A stretch of 64,000 nucleotides of DNA, taken from assembly GCF_012489685.1 (NCBI RefSeq), contig NC_080044.1, positions 28,438,369-28,502,368 of the forward strand. Reading direction: 5' to 3'. Each line of letters opens with the position of its first letter. Position 1 is the stretch's first letter. Of the stretch, positions 43,312 to 54,681 are shown piece after piece. The DNA is from Lotus japonicus. Lineage: Eukaryota; Streptophyta; Magnoliopsida; Fabales; Fabaceae. The translations under genes and the position numbers were made by a program. Under the pieces are notes generated by a model. It had not been told where the DNA came from. It ran no database searches and saw only the letters and a list, made by a program, of their open reading frames with translations.

Positions 43312-46300
43312 CACTACTACAGAATTAGCTTATTGCCACGCCCCAATTGCCACGGTTATAGGCGGAACCGTGGCAATAGCTCAATTGCCACGGTTTTAGG
43401 CGGAACCGTGGCAACAGAGAGAAATATTTTATTATTTTCTGGGGGAACCGTGACAATAGGTTGAGTTTTCATAATCCCCCATCATTTTTCCACTCCCTCC
43501 CACACACTCCAAAATTTTCAGAGAAACCCTAAACCCTCCCCTTCTCCCCTTCGCCTGACACTGCAATTTTTGCCTCTCCATCGATCTGTTCTCTCCATCT
43601 CTGCAAATTTCACCCTCGATCTGTTCTCTCCATCAAAACCCTAAAGCTCAACCTGCTTGCATGCATCGCGCAACACTCTGCAAATTTCACCCTCTCTCGT
43701 TTCCCTCTCCTTCCCTCCCACTCTCCCTCTTGATCCGTTGCCTCTTGAAGTTGAACCCACGCCCAATTTCCCTATGAATCAGAGAAGCCTGGGTGGTGGC
43801 TCAGGCCTTGAAGAACCTCGGCGAGACAGAGGCTGTGTCGGCGATTCTTGGGGGCAATATTCTGAGGCTGGGATTCCTCTCGAGTTGGGGCATGTTGGTA
43901 GGCAAGATCCTTCAGAAGAAAGGCACAGTCATTCTTCCCCCTTTCTCTTTCAAGTTCAAGGCATGTTTCTCATTTTCAATTTTCCCCTTTCTCTTTTCTG
44001 CTTTTTTCTTTCTTTCTGCTACCCCTTTTACCACTATGACCTGATTCCAACTTCAAAATCTCTCCTTTCAAGAAAACTATATGATTACTAACATACACAT
44101 GTTTTATTGAAGTTTTTGGAATTGTGAAATTGGGTACATATGTATGAGGGTGGGGTTTTGGGTTATGAAAAATTGGGTAAAAGTTCCATTTTTTTGCATT
44201 GAAGCTAAGTGGGTAGGGTGTGACTGTTTGATTAAGTATTAACATTGCTCTTTTGGGTTATTTTTCCATCTTGTTTGCAGGTATTAAGGTCATATGCTAT
44301 GAACATGGCTGACAGGTTTTGTAATGGATATATTTGGTGCATTATTGATGTTAAGGGCATTAGCTCTAGCTCCTGTAAGTGCTCTGGCCCTGCCTATGAG
44401 TTATAATACAACAACTGCAGGGTGGTGCAATAACAATCCAAGGGTTGCTATCAACCCTTGACTTGCCTACTAGCCAGAATCATTCATGTTTACTTGATTT
44501 TCATATATAGGGTGATTTGGCATCAGCAGTGGGGGATAAATGCATAGAGCTCTTGGAGAAACAACAAACAGAAGAATCTGAGGCTCTAAAAGTTCGTGCT
44601 AAAGCACTAAAAGAGCTGGTTGAAGTTGTCAAGGGCACTGTAAACCAATCATCTAGCTCAAGAGGTATTGTTCCACATGATAAATTTTACCATGCTTATA
44701 TCAATGCTAGTTTTAGCATACTGACAATGCTAGTTTTAGCTTACTGTCATGCTAGTTTTACCATGCTAATTTTCATAAATTTTGTGATTAGTGGGATTGT
44801 GGTGGTCTTGGATAGTATAAGTTAGATGAGTCGTGAAAGAACAAAAAAATCTCCGACATCGTAGGTTCTAATCCACTTGTCATTATTTTAATGGAGAATT
44901 TTACATTTATCTTAATTGCTGGCTTGGTTACATATTAGTAGCTAAAATATTTGTTCTTGAATATGGCAACCTCTGCTGCAGAGTACCAAGGAAAAGTCTC
45001 ACAGTTTGCCAAGTTCCAGAAAGTTAGTTGGTGAACTGAGCTTGACTATTCTCTTTTTAGTTGGTCCCCAAAATGATCTCTTTTTTTCTTCTTCAGATTT
45101 CATTTCCCTTTACTAACAGCTTTGGATTTAAAGATTTATAATTCTTCTACAATTGATTTTAAAACCAGAATCAATTATAGGGAAAAGCTTCTGTGAGTAG
45201 CTTTTGCTTTACATAACTGATTCTAAAGAAAGAAAATATTATATTGGATTAACTTTTCAGCAGTTGTATATAATGATTTCATCAAATGCCTACATGTAGA
45301 TAAAATTTAGATTATAGATGTCAAGGGTCAATATAATATTAAAGAAGCTTTGGAAACATATACAGCATCCTGTACTAAACACTGGAGTTTTCCCTGCACC
45401 TTATCAAAATTAGCATTCTTCATTCCTCAAGAAGTGATTAATTAACAATCAATTATATAAAGCTGAGTTACACCTAGATAAGTAATAAAATGTAACGGGT
45501 CTAGATAACAAATTAACAAGTCCTGCTGTAGTATCACTGCACAATCAAAGTAGTATCCTTAATTACCAATAAACATAATTATACATGTTGACAGACTATT
45601 AACATGTTTGTTTCCACTGTGATATGCTCTATAATGACTTCTAATTAGAAGCTACAAATCTTAACTTCTGAGTAAAAGTACATTGGCTTGAATGTGGCAG
45701 CCTCTGCTGCAGAGTACCAAGCATTGTTTTATTATTGATTGATATTTTTTGTATATTTTTTCACAGGTTGATAATATTCTGAATATCCATGATGTACCAA
45801 ACATTTGGCACATTCCCCTTTTACTTAGAGTGAGTCTGTAATAAAGTTTGGTTCCATTAAGATTTCTTGCTTTGGTTTTTATTTTGTTTAACTCTCTTCA
45901 TGATTGACTGCTATTTTCAGAGTCAAAATGCTCACCATTCAATTCTACAGCAGCTTAACTTACTCAAGTGAGTTCTTAATTTGTCTTTTACTTGTTTTCC
46001 TCTTCAAAAATATAGTGATAATGGGAAACATCATTCTACTTCACTTTTTATAATTTTTTCAGCCGCGCCACACCTCCTGATTTACAGCAATGGACAGCGA
46101 TGGCAGATTCCTATGATAATCTTAATGAATCTGTTAGTACTATGTCTATATGTGTAGTTTGCATTGCTCTTTCTAAACTTTTCATGAAATATTGTACATG
46201 AGAATGAGATCATTTTGAAATTTACTGGTGGGAAAATATGTTTGGTTTGACTGATTCATATTTATCTGTTGTAAAGGCGTGTTCTATTTTCCATTTGATA

Positions 46301-47165
46301 TTTATCAGAAGAATAACAGGATTACAATATATGTTATGGAAATTTTGAGTAAAGATTAATATATTTACTATGTTGCTGTCAATTGGTTTTGAAAATGTGA
46401 TGTCATTTTCAATCATCTGAGTTATGAATGCAGTGACTGCGGTTGAAGCTTTTTTTTGGGTAAGCAAAATTGGTTTTTGGTGACAGCAAAATACAAATCC
46501 TATGATCACAAAATTGGTTTTTGTTTTCATGTGATTACTGCTTTCCTTCTCTTTTAATTTTTGATTTCATGTTTCATTAGAAATAGGGATAGAGATATAG
46601 ACCTGTTTCACATATGTTTGTTAAAAAGCATATAGCTTCATTTTATATTCTTGCACTATGACAGCCTGAGATAAGATGCATATAGAAGTAGCTTGCAAAA
46701 TTTAAGGGAATGATTTATAGAAGTAGCTTGCAGTCACATCTTTTGGTTTCTAATTAGTTGAAATTCAGTTACATCTTTATTAGAAAGAATATTGCATCCA
46801 CTCATCTTAATTGAAGAAGGATATATAACAAACTGTGGCTAATGGGTGGGTTAAACCGTGGCAAAAGAGGTCATATATTGCCACGGTTGAGGAACCGTGA
46901 CAATATATGGACTCTATTGCCACGGTTCCCCCATACACCGTGGCAATATGTGGACTCTATTGCCACGGTTAAGAACGTAACCGTGGCAATATGTGGCCTC
47001 TATTGCCACGGTTACCTTTTAAAAACCGTGATAACAGCGAATCAATTGCCACGGTTCCGCCTTTAACCGTGGCAATTGAGCAATTGCCACGCTCGCTATC
47101 GCCACGGTTAAACCGTGGCAAATGGGCGGATTTAACCGTGGCCAAAGGCCTTTTCTGTAGTAGTG
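43312..47165. mobile_element. CACTA element with captured gene fragments
   Basis: 3,854 bp with perfect terminal inverted repeats CACTACTACAGAA / TTCTGTAGTAGTG and a 3-bp duplication AAC (43309-43311, 47166-47168). Both ends carry many sub-terminal palindromes of ATTGCCACGGTT...AACCGTGGCAAT. No transposase seen. Inside are CTP synthase exons (separate entry), a candidate exon at about 44510-44664 (DLASAVGDKCIELLEKQQ, helical, unidentified) and an unidentified frame near 43793-43950 (AQALKNLGETEAVSAI). Retained introns show the capture was from DNA, not from mRNA. Confidence 0.92.
44980..46132 (+). pseudogene. CTP synthase exon fragments captured by the CACTA element
   Basis: Exons with GT-AG borders: 45767-45829 (DNILNIHDVPNIWHIPLLLR), 45921-45967 (SQNAHHSILQQLNLL) and 46063-46132 (ATPPDLQQWTAMADSYDNLNES-like text, split: ATPPDLQQW, MADSYDNLNES). 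A decayed upstream piece is at 44980-45022 (TKEK, SQF). This is the part of the amidoligase (synthase) domain leading toward the linker in CTP synthase, the enzyme that makes CTP from UTP with glutamine. It lacks the rest of both domains and cannot be active. Identification is from the highly conserved HDVxNIWHxPLLL motif. A related phrase CTCTGCTGCAGAGTACCAAG occurs twice (44970 and 45703), a partial internal duplication. Confidence 0.85.
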
Positions 47166-47236
47166 AACAACAATAACAACAACAACAACAACATCAAATA
47201 AACCAGCCAACTTAGTAAGTAGCAGTCACCGTAACG

Positions 47237-47492
47237 ATGGAAATGCCACATGGGTGTTGGGACATCTGGGTCAAAGAGGCACTTTCAACGCTTAATTCTC
47301 TCAAAGTCCTTCGATCTTTAAGACCCATTTGCCTCCGCAAGGGCGAGCCACCTTCACAGTCTCTGGAACATGCAGTTGATGAAGGTGCACTCGAGGTGTT
47401 CGATGAAATGCAGCAGTGGGATAGGTCCTCTGTGGAAGTAGAGATTAGTGAGTCCACGTTTAGTAGATGGATGAATTACACCACAAGTTCAG
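47237..47492 (+). pseudogene. bioF: Orphan first exon of a bioF-type gene
   Basis: ATG at 47237, donor GT at 47493. Codes MEMPHGCWDIWVKEAL, LRSLRPICLRKGEPP, QQWDRSSVEVEISESTF. It is about 91% identical (roughly 22 differences in 256) to exon 1 of the main copy at 54682-54937, and the reading frame is intact. No exon 2 or later exon follows: sequence past about 47540 is unrelated spacer. Its leader is split by the CACTA element. It is a remnant of a tandem or segmental duplication. Confidence 0.9.
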
Positions 47493-47542
47493 GTACCACT
47501 TTCAAATTACGTGTGTTTTATTATGGTTTAATTAAATGGTAA

Positions 47543-48263
47543 AATAAATCAGAACCGTGTCTAGATATTTTGGGATCTAAGTCGAAAATGTTAGACTGAC
47601 TTTCTTTCAAAAAATTCTTAAAAAATTTGATATATCATATAAATTATCAATTTTTTTATATTAATCCTTTAGTTTTTTAGCTGCAAAATCATTAATCATT
47701 TTATGATTAAAATGTTTCGCTTTCAATAGATAAAATAGTTAACACATTCAATCTATCTTATAACATTGCTTACCTTAGATATGATTTGAGCAATTTTAAT
47801 TTTGAAAAAATTCTTTTAACAGTAGCAACTGTTACATGGATTGACAAAATATTCTATAGGCAATACGCACGCACACATATTAATGGAAAAAATCTAATAT
47901 TTTAATATAACTCAATACTTCTATCTAGGGGTGTCAAAGCGGGCAACCCATCCCATCCCGCACTGAAGCGGGGCGGGGTGGGCTAGCCCGCATAAGACGC
48001 GGGTTGGAAAAGTTTAGCTCATCCCGCATAATGGCGGGTTTGCAGTTTATCCACATATAAGAGAAAATCAATTTTTTGACCTATAAAACAGTTGTTTTAG
48101 CCTTAAAAAAATGATATTTTGGAAAGTGGGAAAAGAGGCCCCAATGGAAAAATACTTTTAATGTTAAATATTAGGATTAGGGTAGCCATGGAAAAACATA
48201 ATAAATGCTTCATAGAAAACAACAACTACTACTCAACACAACACAACAAAGACAACAACATTG
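47543..48263. other. Spacer and upstream region of the main bioF copy
   Basis: No gene. From 47932 TAGGGGTGTCAAAGCGGGC begins a GC-rich block resembling a hAT-MITE end, with no clear partner. The CAA/ACA-rich text at 48215-48273 is the outer part of the bioF leader. Confidence 0.45.
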
Positions 48264-51092
48264 AACAAACCACGGGTAAATAGTCACATTGGTCCCTGGA
48301 TGTTTGCACCGACTTCAGAATCGTCCCTGGATGAATTTTATTAGGCTCGCGGTCCCCAGATGTGGCAAAAAATAGTCATATTAGTCCCTGACGTTAAAAT
48401 CCCCTAACGTCCGTTAACCCAATTAATAAAAGTCAACATTATCTTTCTAATTTTATTTCACTTTGGTCCCTTTCTTCTTTCTTCCACCCTCTTCACCCCC
48501 TCATTCCATCATTTTCACCTAAACCCACCCCCCATCATGCTTCAGAAACCCATAACGTAAACCCACAATCTTCACCTCCTTCATCTTCATCTTGTTCATC
48601 TTCACTTTATTCATCTTCATCCCCTTCTTCCATCATCTTCACCAAAAACTCCTCCCCTTCTTCATCAACCCATTCCCCTTTTTTTTTCTTTTTTCATATC
48701 ATCATCATCAACACTCTTCTTCTCCTTCTTCAACCAACCATGCCCAAACCTTCTCTCCCAGATTTAACACAAACCCAATTCAGATTTAACACCAAATTTA
48801 CCCTCCATGAGTAAAAAACCAACCAAAACAAAAATACCCAAAAAACAAATATCCAACCTGTAAGGCCCAAGTTTTTTTAAGCTTATGCTAAGTGAATAAA
48901 CTTCTTATTCACGATTAGGGTTGATGTAATGTGAAGGGAAACCTGAACGAAAGTTTATTAAATGAAATATATTTATAAAGGAGAAAGTTCAGGAAAAGTT
49001 CAAGGATTGCATTATGATCGATAAAAGTTATAGCACGATCGTTACACGCTTTAACCTAGGTCAGAAACCCTAGTATATAGCTAATTTTCACTTTTAGGCA
49101 CGATGGAAGTTAATTCCAAAAATCTTCAGAGAAATTTTAGAACTTCTCTTTTTCCATATATCAAAATCGTTTCGAGGCGAAACTCTAGGATCTACGAACG
49201 TCCGATTCCAATCATCGGAAGTTTGCCGAAACCGAATCCCTGGTATTTCAAAACCCTAGAATTTCTCGACAATGAAGACTTTATCTATTCAGAGCTTCAA
49301 ATGAATATTCTACACGCGTACACCCATTTCTCTTGATGATTTCAATCTTTCTTCCGAAGGAAGTTTTCTATTCCGACATTCGATGCAAAAAGCAACTTAT
49401 CGGGTAAAATAGTTTTATACCGACCATGCATTAGTTGCCAAAAATACAAGGAGACCTCTTTATAGTTTTGGAATTCTTTTGCCAAAACATATCTATTAAT
49501 TCATGGAGAATGAAGTCGGAAAAATCAGATTCGCGAAACTTTCATTTTCCCGCGAATTTCCAACCTTTATATATAGCAAAGAAAGGAATAAAAACACAAA
49601 TTCTCCTCCATTTTCTCTCCCAAAACCGCGGCCAAGAACAAGGAAGAAGGAAGAAGAGTTTTTCTTCATCGTTTGCTTGATCGTCGATCAATCAGTTGCT
49701 ACTTCAAGGCTTCGAGGTATAGTCGCTAATCCTTACCTCTGATCGCTTTTTCCATAGCTTTTCTGTAGAGTTTTCTGAGCGGATAGTTTATGGGTTTTTG
49801 CAAAACTATCCTGAATCTTTCATTTCTGATTCTAAACCTCTTCCTTATGCGCCCAAGATCACTTCTGCCGGGTTAGATTTTCCGTTATGTCGCCGGAATT
49901 CCGCCGGAATCAATTTGAACCTAAAATACCCATTTTTGGAGTTTTTTTGTGTTAAGCTTCAACCTTTAGGCTGAAAACTATCGCCTTAGCTTAGTGCTAG
50001 TAGGATTAGTTGTCATAAACATCGTTGGTGACGTCCCTGCAAAATTTTATTTTTGGGATTTCAGTTTTGAAAATCCTAAGTTAAAAATCATGACCAAAAT
50101 ACCCCTGCGACAGTTTTTGATCCGATAATTTTTCCGAGTTCAGAATACCCTTAGTTACGGCTTATGAAAGCATAGGAACCAAGTTTGATCGAAGAAAAAT
50201 CGAACCCCACAATTAACCAAAGTGGCCGAGCCCTATAGGGGGGAGGAGGAAAATTTCCTTTTCCGAAAACTTGTCCTTTCGCGCTAGATTATCGTACCTC
50301 GGAGTATGTATTGCTTCGTGTAACCTTAGTAAGTATTGATAGTTTAGTTTCCGATAGATTCTGATAGTATTTATGTGGTTTTGCTCTAAAGGTGATTTTG
50401 AGGAATTCCCTGAGGAACAAGGCTTTGTTGGTGAGGAAGCGTTAGACGATCATTCTGGAGAACCTTCAGGTGAGGGCTTCTCACTGAATCTCTAGTTAAT
50501 GCTTAGGGTCGATGTTTCGACATTGTCGACTGTTTATGCACTGGAATTGTGTGTGATTGGAAAATGTTTTCTGAGGCTTCGGCTGACAATGTAGATGATT
50601 CATCTACTGAATGTTTTCGAGATTGTCTTACATGCTATGTGCTATGTGGGTAATCTAGGATGTGTGGTGCATGCTTTATATGCTAAGTGCTAAGTGTTTA
50701 TGATGCGATTTATTGATATATGACATGTTGATTGTGATGATTTAAATGTGCTCTGTACTGGAATCTGAGATTCTGAATGGTGAGAATAGCGGGCAGGTCA
50801 TGCCGATTTTATTTTGAGAGTTTTGAGAAAGTTTGATAGGACGAACGAGGTTCGGGCCTTAATTTTGTTTAGTGGATCGAGACATCCTCTGGAAGCGACT
50901 TGGGATTGGGAGATCCTGAAAATGTATAAGACTTGCGATAAGACAAAATGGAATCTATTTTATAAAGAAAATTCATAAGACCTTAAATAACCTCAAAATC
51001 TTTAAGTAATGATAACAACCTCGAAGGAAGGCATTGGAAGTCAAATCATAGTTTTGGAAAAACGAGGAGTGTCGTCGGATCCAAGTGTTGAG

Positions 51093-51220
51093 TTTGTTGT
51101 TGTGCTGTTGGAGCAGCGTTTGTTGTTGTGCTGTTGGAGCAGCGTTTATTGTTGTGCTGTTGGAGCAGCGTTTGTTATTGTGCTGTTGGAGCAGCGTTTG
51201 TTGTGGTGCTGTTGGAGCAG
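51093..51220. repeat. Minisatellite in solo LTR 2, 5 x 26 bp
   Basis: Units TTTGTTGTTGTGCTGTTGGA + GCAGCG, nearly perfect, at the position where LTR 1 carries its 36-bp array. Confidence 0.92.
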
Positions 51221-51690
51221 CTATGTGTCGTTATGAAGTGTGTCTTTTGGTCGCAGAATCGACTTTACCTTAGGGTAAGCTTTTAGAGACTTTAACTTCC
51301 CTAGAACACGTGGCGACGTGTCGAGTGAGGACGGAGACGTTGTTTGACTAATCATTTTGCATACATGCAACATTAATGAGGTATTAACACAGGACGTACT
51401 CTGGACCTCGTCGGTTTCCAAAATGGTCATAAGACCCGGAATGCCGTGAAAGAGCGTTTGTAGACGTCTCTTGTAGCAGACCGAAATGGCAGACCTACGG
51501 GTTTACTGCTGATCTGACTACCCCTGTTGGAGTAAGAGGCACGCGGGCCGAAATGGCTCCACCGTGGCTGGTGTTAGGGCTGATCCGTTTGATGTCCATC
51601 CCTTTCCGGAATGCATGTGGTTGACTGGGTTAACCTGCATACATATCATGCAACAAGCATACTAATTTAGTTGTTAAGTGTGATTGGTAA

Positions 51691-52374
51691 TTGTTAAACC
51701 TATTTGGAACATGCTATCTGCTATTATTGTGTTTATGTTATTGTGGAACATGCAACCCTAGGAATGACATCTTTAGCTATAAGCCTAAGTGGCTATCTAT
51801 TATTTGTACCTATTGGGTTTATTATCTACATAGTTCTTTAGAGTTGACCCTCGCGTCTTCTGTGTGTGTTTTGGCGGACAACGCCTTTTGTCAGATGAAT
51901 ATTGCGGATTGGTTCACCATGGTCCACCCTTCGGGGGGGATTAGGTATGAGATGATCGATCAGGACGACCCCGGGTCGTGGGTGGTTGACCCCGCGAGCC
52001 ATCGAGCGACGTATTCGGGGCGCATCATGGAGGACCACGTGGACAGTGGAGGACTCTTGAGGTCAGGAGTGTTGAGGCGATGCTCTATCAGCTTCAACTT
52101 GCCACCGGGCGTTCACTGCGGACCAGGATTCGGAGGAGCACCGCCGCCACCGTCATCTTCAGAGGAGGAGGATCCCTCAGAGGAGATTCCAGTGGGAGTG
52201 CCTTCGGCAGGGTCTAGTGCACCCTCTGTTGCGATCATTGATGATCAGGGTTCGGGCCCTAAGCCCGTAAGTCCAGCATCGGAGCGCACAGCGGTTGCGA
52301 GGGGAGGACGGATAGGGTTAGTAGACTTGGTCGTTATGGATTCTGATTCAGACGACGATCATGCTAGCACATAG
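51691..52374 (+). other. ORF inside solo LTR 2
   Basis: 227 codons. The N-terminus is hydrophobic (LLLLCLCYCG) and probably spurious; from about residue 75 the text MVHPSGGIRYEMIDQDDPGS and a Pro/Ser/Glu-rich, acidic tail ending DSDSDDDHAST look protein-like. LTR 1 has the same ends (MVHPSGG near 42530, and its last codons shifted) with the middle deleted. LTRs of large gypsy elements can hold unused ORFs; no domain is recognised. Confidence 0.35.
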
Positions 52375-53292
52375 TTTTGAGTGTTGGTATGAGCTCCTCG
52401 AGTTAGGATTAGTGTAGGAGTAGAGTTTTAGCTCTGACAGTCTTGCTTCATTTGTTACTTAGGGGACAGGGTAGATCCGCCTATAGCTTTTTGTGTGGTT
52501 TCCTTACGGGAATCACAGAGAGTTGGTTGGACTTAGGAGGTCTTATTTTCAGGCCATTGGGTCAGCTGATTCTCAGTTTTGAGGGATGGTGTTGCGGGCA
52601 CTTCACCCTTTTCATTTGGTTTGTATATATCGCCTACGGGCGTTGCACTTTTCTTTCTGTCACTGGAGGTTACTCGTGACGAGGTTGTTACTTACAGCGG
52701 GGGCTGTTTATATATTGTATATTAGTTCTATTGCTTTTCGCTTTTGGGTTTTATTTAATTCAGTCTTGTCTTAGTTATTATCGAAAAAAAAATATTTCAC
52801 GTTTTTCCGCATTAAGTTTACTTTTGGTTACTAAAGTGACGCCACCGAAATCGGGGTGTTACACAACCCATTACAATCAATCAAGAGAAATAATCAACCC
52901 ATTCCTAGCTTCAACAATACAGTACCATAGCCCCAACTTGCAAAGTACATTATATTCATATATTGAGAAGGAAGACAGAAGTTGTGGCCTAAAGTATTTG
53001 TGTCTGGCCTATTAAGCACAGCTACTAAAAAGGAAAATTAAGAAGATCAAACAGTTCAACAGAAACTTTTAATTGCCAAAACTCATTTGATCAAATTCAA
53101 AGACAATACAAATATGGAATATTATATCAATACCAAAAAATGCTGTTGCTCAGATTCAAAAAAGAGAAAACACAACTAAATATTTACACAATACCAAAGA
53201 AAAAGACCAAAACGAACCAGCTTAAATAAGTAATGACATGCCACCTTACATTGCAACAAAATGGTACTCAATGACTGAGTTACCAAACAATT

Positions 53293-53549
53293 TTAACTTT
53301 TAATACAACTAACTTGCAGCTCCTCGGAGCATCTAGCTTTGGGTGGTGGAGGGAGAAAGTAATCCAATGGATCTCCAGATTTTGGCTCGTCTTGATCTGC
53401 TTCTCCGAGTTCAGCATCATCTGTTCTGATCACAGCATCAATGTTCATGGTATCAAATTTCATTGGCTCAGAAAATTGAGGTGTGTTAGCATGATTGCTT
53501 GGGGTCAAAACCTGGACTGTTCCTAATGGTGTTCTATCCGGCAAATCAC
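53293..53549 (-). pseudogene. Captured terminal exon of an unknown gene in the Mutator-like element
   Basis: The minus strand has an acceptor TTCTGCAG, then an open frame GDLPDRTPLGTVQVLTPS...AELGEADQDEPKSGDPLDYF...PPPPKARCSEELQ to a TAA at 53293-53295. Soluble, acidic, Pro-rich; it looks like the last exon of a host nuclear protein. I do not recognise the gene. Its presence inside transposase-less inverted repeats is why the element is called Pack-MULE type. Confidence 0.5.
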
Positions 53550-54681
53550 CTGCAGAACATATTCTGTTAGGCAGTAATAAACACAAAAAATGCACCTAAA
53601 ACGATAGCATTGAAATTGAAGAAAATGAAATAAAGCAGTAACAACTTCTGAAAATTGAATATAAGCTTCCTACTATTCCTATCCTGTTTACAATGCCATT
53701 TCTAAGGATGACAAATTGTTACATGAAACCATCACAGCGCACTCCTTCTCTGCCCCGTTCACAAACACCCAAGCGTGGACAATATCATTTGGAAATTGGT
53801 TTAAAAAATGCATTTAAAAAAACCATGCCTTTAATCTGACCAATGCCTGGTAAGAAGTAAGAACTGAGGTTGATCATTCATCACACTGAATTTGAATTTT
53901 AAATATAATACAAAACAGAGTTACATCCAAGCCACACTCAACCGTAAAGTTTACAACTTTCCTCATCTCTAAGCCAAATCAACCCCCTTCACCACCAATA
54001 TGAAGCTTTTCTCACCAAACACTGAAAACCCAACATCCATAGCCACACCCACCTTCCGTAAACGAACCAACCAGCCTCCTTCCTCATTCAAACCTCCGAC
54101 CCAGATCTGGTTTATCCTTTCTCTCATTCCCCAAAGAGCAGTACCCAAATCCGGGTTTAGGGATTTGGACACAGATCTGAGATATATCTTCATCGAGGTC
54201 TGGAGTGAGGGGGGTGGTGACCAGAGAACTTGAATCAGATGGTTTACGTGGTGGAGGTTGGTCGTTTAAATGTGGGAGGTGGCTGGAGTGGTGGTCGGAT
54301 GAGGTGGAGTTCTGGGTTTTTGGGGAAGATGAATAAAGTGAAGATGAACAAGATGAAGATGAAGGAAGTGAAGATTGTGGGTTTACGTTCTGGGTTTCTG
54401 AAGCCTGATGGGGGGTGGATTTTGGTGAAAATGATGGAAGAAGGGGGTGAAGAGGGTGGAAGAAAGAAGAAAGGGACCAAAGTGAAAGAAAATTAGAAAT
54501 GTTGACTTTTATTAATAGGGTTAACGGACGTTAGGAGATTTTAATGTCAGGGACTAATATGACTATTTTTTGCCACATCTGGGGACCGCGAGCCTAATAA
54601 AATTCATCCAGGGACGATTCTGAAGTCGGTGCGAACATTCAGGGACCAATGTGACCATTTACCCAACAAACCACCTTAACG

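Larger units (their letters stand above)
48859..52863. repeat. Solo LTR 2 (about 4.0 kb)
   Basis: TGTAAGGCCC...GGGTGTTACA with the duplication CAACC (48854-48858, 52864-52868), inserted within the Mutator-like element. Same family as 39130-43150. It keeps a block of about 270 bp that LTR 1 lacks. Confidence 0.88.
48274..54664. mobile_element. Mutator-like (Pack-MULE type) element in the bioF leader
   Basis: Long inverted repeats of about 340 bp (48274-48619 and 54325-54664), outer ends GGGTAAATAGTCACATTGG and, inverted, GGGTAAATGGTCACATTGG. Perfect 10-bp duplication AACAAACCAC (48264-48273, 54665-54674). Total 6,391 bp, but a solo LTR accounts for 4,010, leaving about 2.4 kb. No transposase. 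The interior carries an exon of unknown origin (53293-53549). It ends 17 bp before the bioF ATG, so it sits in the 5' untranslated leader. Confidence 0.88.

Noticed and set aside
47931..48060. hAT-MITE-like GC-rich block (TAGGGGTGTCAAAGCGGG)
   Set aside because: No inverted partner or 8-bp duplication could be found, so no borders can be stated.
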